From Croceicoccus naphthovorans (GTDB taxonomy: Bacteria; Pseudomonadota; Alphaproteobacteria; Sphingomonadales; Sphingomonadaceae): a stretch of DNA of 64,000 nt. A program made the position numbers and the translations under genes. The stretch's first letter is position 1. Every line of letters begins with the position of its first letter. The stretch spans positions 3,479,807 to 3,543,806 of the forward strand of contig NZ_CP011770.1 in the NCBI RefSeq assembly GCF_001028705.1, written 5' to 3'. Under the pieces are notes generated by a model that did not search any database, was not told the origin of the DNA, and worked only from the letters and a program-made list of their open reading frames with translations. This document shows positions 63,039-64,000 of the stretch, piece after piece.

Positions 63039-63640
63039 GTCCCGCTCACGTCCTCGAGCCTACGTATAGGCGGCTTAAAAATGCATTGCTGGAAGGGCGC
63101 TTCCGGGCCGGTGCGAAGCTCGAGGCGATGCGACTGGCTGACGATTTCGGAGTAAGCATGACGCCGGTAAGAGACAGCCTGAACCAGCTTGTCGGCGAAG
63201 GGCTGGTCGACCTCACGCCCGGCGAAGGATTTCGCGTACCGCTGCTTACCGAACAGGCCTTGCGCGACATCCTGCAAGTCAACGCGCTGCTTTTGGAGCA
63301 CACTTCCGACACCGACCGCAAATCACTGGAAATCGACGAAGGATCCAACGTCACTCAGGGTGCTTATGCCGACCGATTGGCGCATGTCTTCAGAGACATC
63401 GCGGCAAACTCAGGCAATCGGTTTCGCGTACATTTGGTCGAACGCATTAGCGACAGACTCCACCCGATACGTGAACTCGAGCCGGAGATTTGGCCTGGGG
63501 CGTCGCATGCCCTTGAGCAAATTGAGCGAACAGCTCAGCAGGGGTTCGATGGCTCAACCCGGGCGGTACGCGCATATCATCAACACATCGAGGCTCTGGT
63601 ACCCGCTTTGGTCGGACGTTTGAACCAGCAGACCGCCTAG
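63035..63640 (+). CDS. GntR-family transcriptional regulator
   Basis: The 201-residue protein has an N-terminal winged helix of the GntR type (YRRLKNALLEGRFRAGAKLEAMRLADDFGVSMTPVRDSLNQLVGEGLVDLTPGEGFRVP) and a helical C-terminal part of about 110 residues, resembling a short ligand-binding domain. It is intact. The start overlaps the natural phyH stop. Its ligand is unknown; it may regulate the luxI-phyH unit. Confidence 0.85.
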   Translation: MSPAHVLEPTYRRLKNALLEGRFRAGAKLEAMRLADDFGVSMTPVRDSLNQLVGEGLVDLTPGEGFRVPLLTEQALRDILQVNALLLEHTSDTDRKSLEIDEGSNVTQGAYADRLAHVFRDIAANSGNRFRVHLVERISDRLHPIRELEPEIWPGASHALEQIERTAQQGFDGSTRAVRAYHQHIEALVPALVGRLNQQTA

Positions 63641-64000
63641 CCCTCGCCAATGAGTTAGGTGGTCTCTCCACTCTCGACAGAACCGTCGCGAGGTGATCAT
63701 TCCAGGCATCGAGTGCCTGGCGCTTCTCGTCCTTCCAATCGTGGCGCTGGTAGATGCCGGCGACTCCGGCACGAGATCCGCCGACGTGGTTGAGAACGGC
63801 TTCGGTGACTTCAAACCGAACGCCAAGCCGCTGAAAGTTCGTAGCGAGGGTTCGTCGTAGATCATGAAGGCGCCAGGCGTCGAGCGGCTCTTCGCGACGT
63901 TCCTCGATCAGGCTGTCGAGCTTCACCTTCCCCTTGGCGTATCCGTAAAGCCCGCCCCACTAGCTGTCGCAAAGACGCGGCCTTTGCGTGGCCACTTCTC
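63447..64000 (-). CDS. Tyrosine recombinase/integrase C-terminal part, cut by the window edge
   Basis: The leftward frame has the catalytic end of a phage-type integrase: WRLHDLRRTLATNFQRLGV (His-x-x-Arg) and HVGGSRAGVAGIYQRHDW with the nucleophilic Tyr. The 5' part lies beyond 64000. Between 63927 and 64000 a related reading (GRVFATAS, then GYAKGKVKLD) needs a frame change, so another frameshift is likely near 63955. The 3' end is uncertain; the open frame runs to 63447 and overlaps the gntR gene, so the true stop may be earlier. It is the best candidate for the integrase of this element. Confidence 0.7.

Noticed and set aside
61486..63069. 527-residue apparent fusion of LuxI and PhyH
   Set aside because: The frame holds the LuxI core and the PhyH core only because of frameshifts; the stretch between them (about 62040-62420) is out of frame for both genes.
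1..64000. CRISPR arrays, rRNA or tRNA genes
   Set aside because: No regularly spaced repeats of CRISPR type, no tRNA-like cloverleaf and no rRNA sequence were seen. The three repeats after repA are too few and too short for CRISPR.

Overview
The window looks like accessory DNA from a sphingomonad-type alphaproteobacterium. The evidence is the GC-rich codon use, a P-type (trb) conjugation module with RepA, DUF2840, DUF736, DUF3363-relaxase and DUF2274 genes, a lasso-peptide locus with its own isopeptidase and TonB receptor, and a luxI-phyH pair. I see no rRNA, tRNA or CRISPR array. The assignment to sphingomonads is inference from gene content.

Layout: (1) 0-5 kb holds a copper/metal-handling set: a Tat-exported multicopper oxidase, a YHS protein, Met/His-rich periplasmic proteins and a pair of paralogous small proteins. 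(2) 4.8-9 kb has an AraC-type regulator, a fatty acid hydroxylase gene split by an IS3-family (IS407-type) element, a frameshifted methyltransferase and a small membrane protein. (3) 9-20 kb is the mobile-element backbone: ssb, a small conserved gene, an HTH protein, the replication initiator RepA with iteron-like repeats, DUF2840, a TraF-like peptidase, DUF736, a lytic transglycosylase, the relaxase, an Xre-RES toxin-antitoxin pair, the coupling protein TraG and a CopG-like protein. (4) 20-32 kb is a defence insert between copG and trbB. It has a nucleotidyltransferase-HEPN gene, then a leftward set with genes matching SspA, SspB (DUF4007), SspC and SspD of the DNA phosphorothioation system, followed by an unfamiliar two-gene module: a double-GHKL ATPase/kinase and a large receiver-domain protein. 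(5) 32-45 kb is trbBCDE-JKLFGI plus DUF2274. trbE is cut by an IS66 element carrying a passenger gene, between its Walker A and Walker B parts.

(6) 45-53 kb is a lasso peptide locus: a 45-residue precursor, a fused B protein and the cyclase C run rightward. An ECF sigma factor, a TonB-dependent receptor and a lasso isopeptidase run leftward toward them. (7) 53-64 kb is a patchwork of decaying genes: a frameshifted DUF6499/DUF2285 gene, an intact luxR, a mer-like operon split by an IS1380 element, a frameshifted merR, a degenerate response regulator and histidine kinase, then luxI-phyH-gntR with ATGA overlaps but frameshifts in the first two, and finally part of a tyrosine integrase running off the right edge.

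The whole reads as an integrative/conjugative or plasmid-like element whose cargo is metal resistance, phosphorothioate-based defence and a peptide natural product. Three insertions have clean target duplications, and the interrupted genes can be rebuilt exactly. The trbE break predicts loss of autonomous transfer. The most novel candidates are the GHKL-receiver pair attached to SspABCD and the lasso peptide core.
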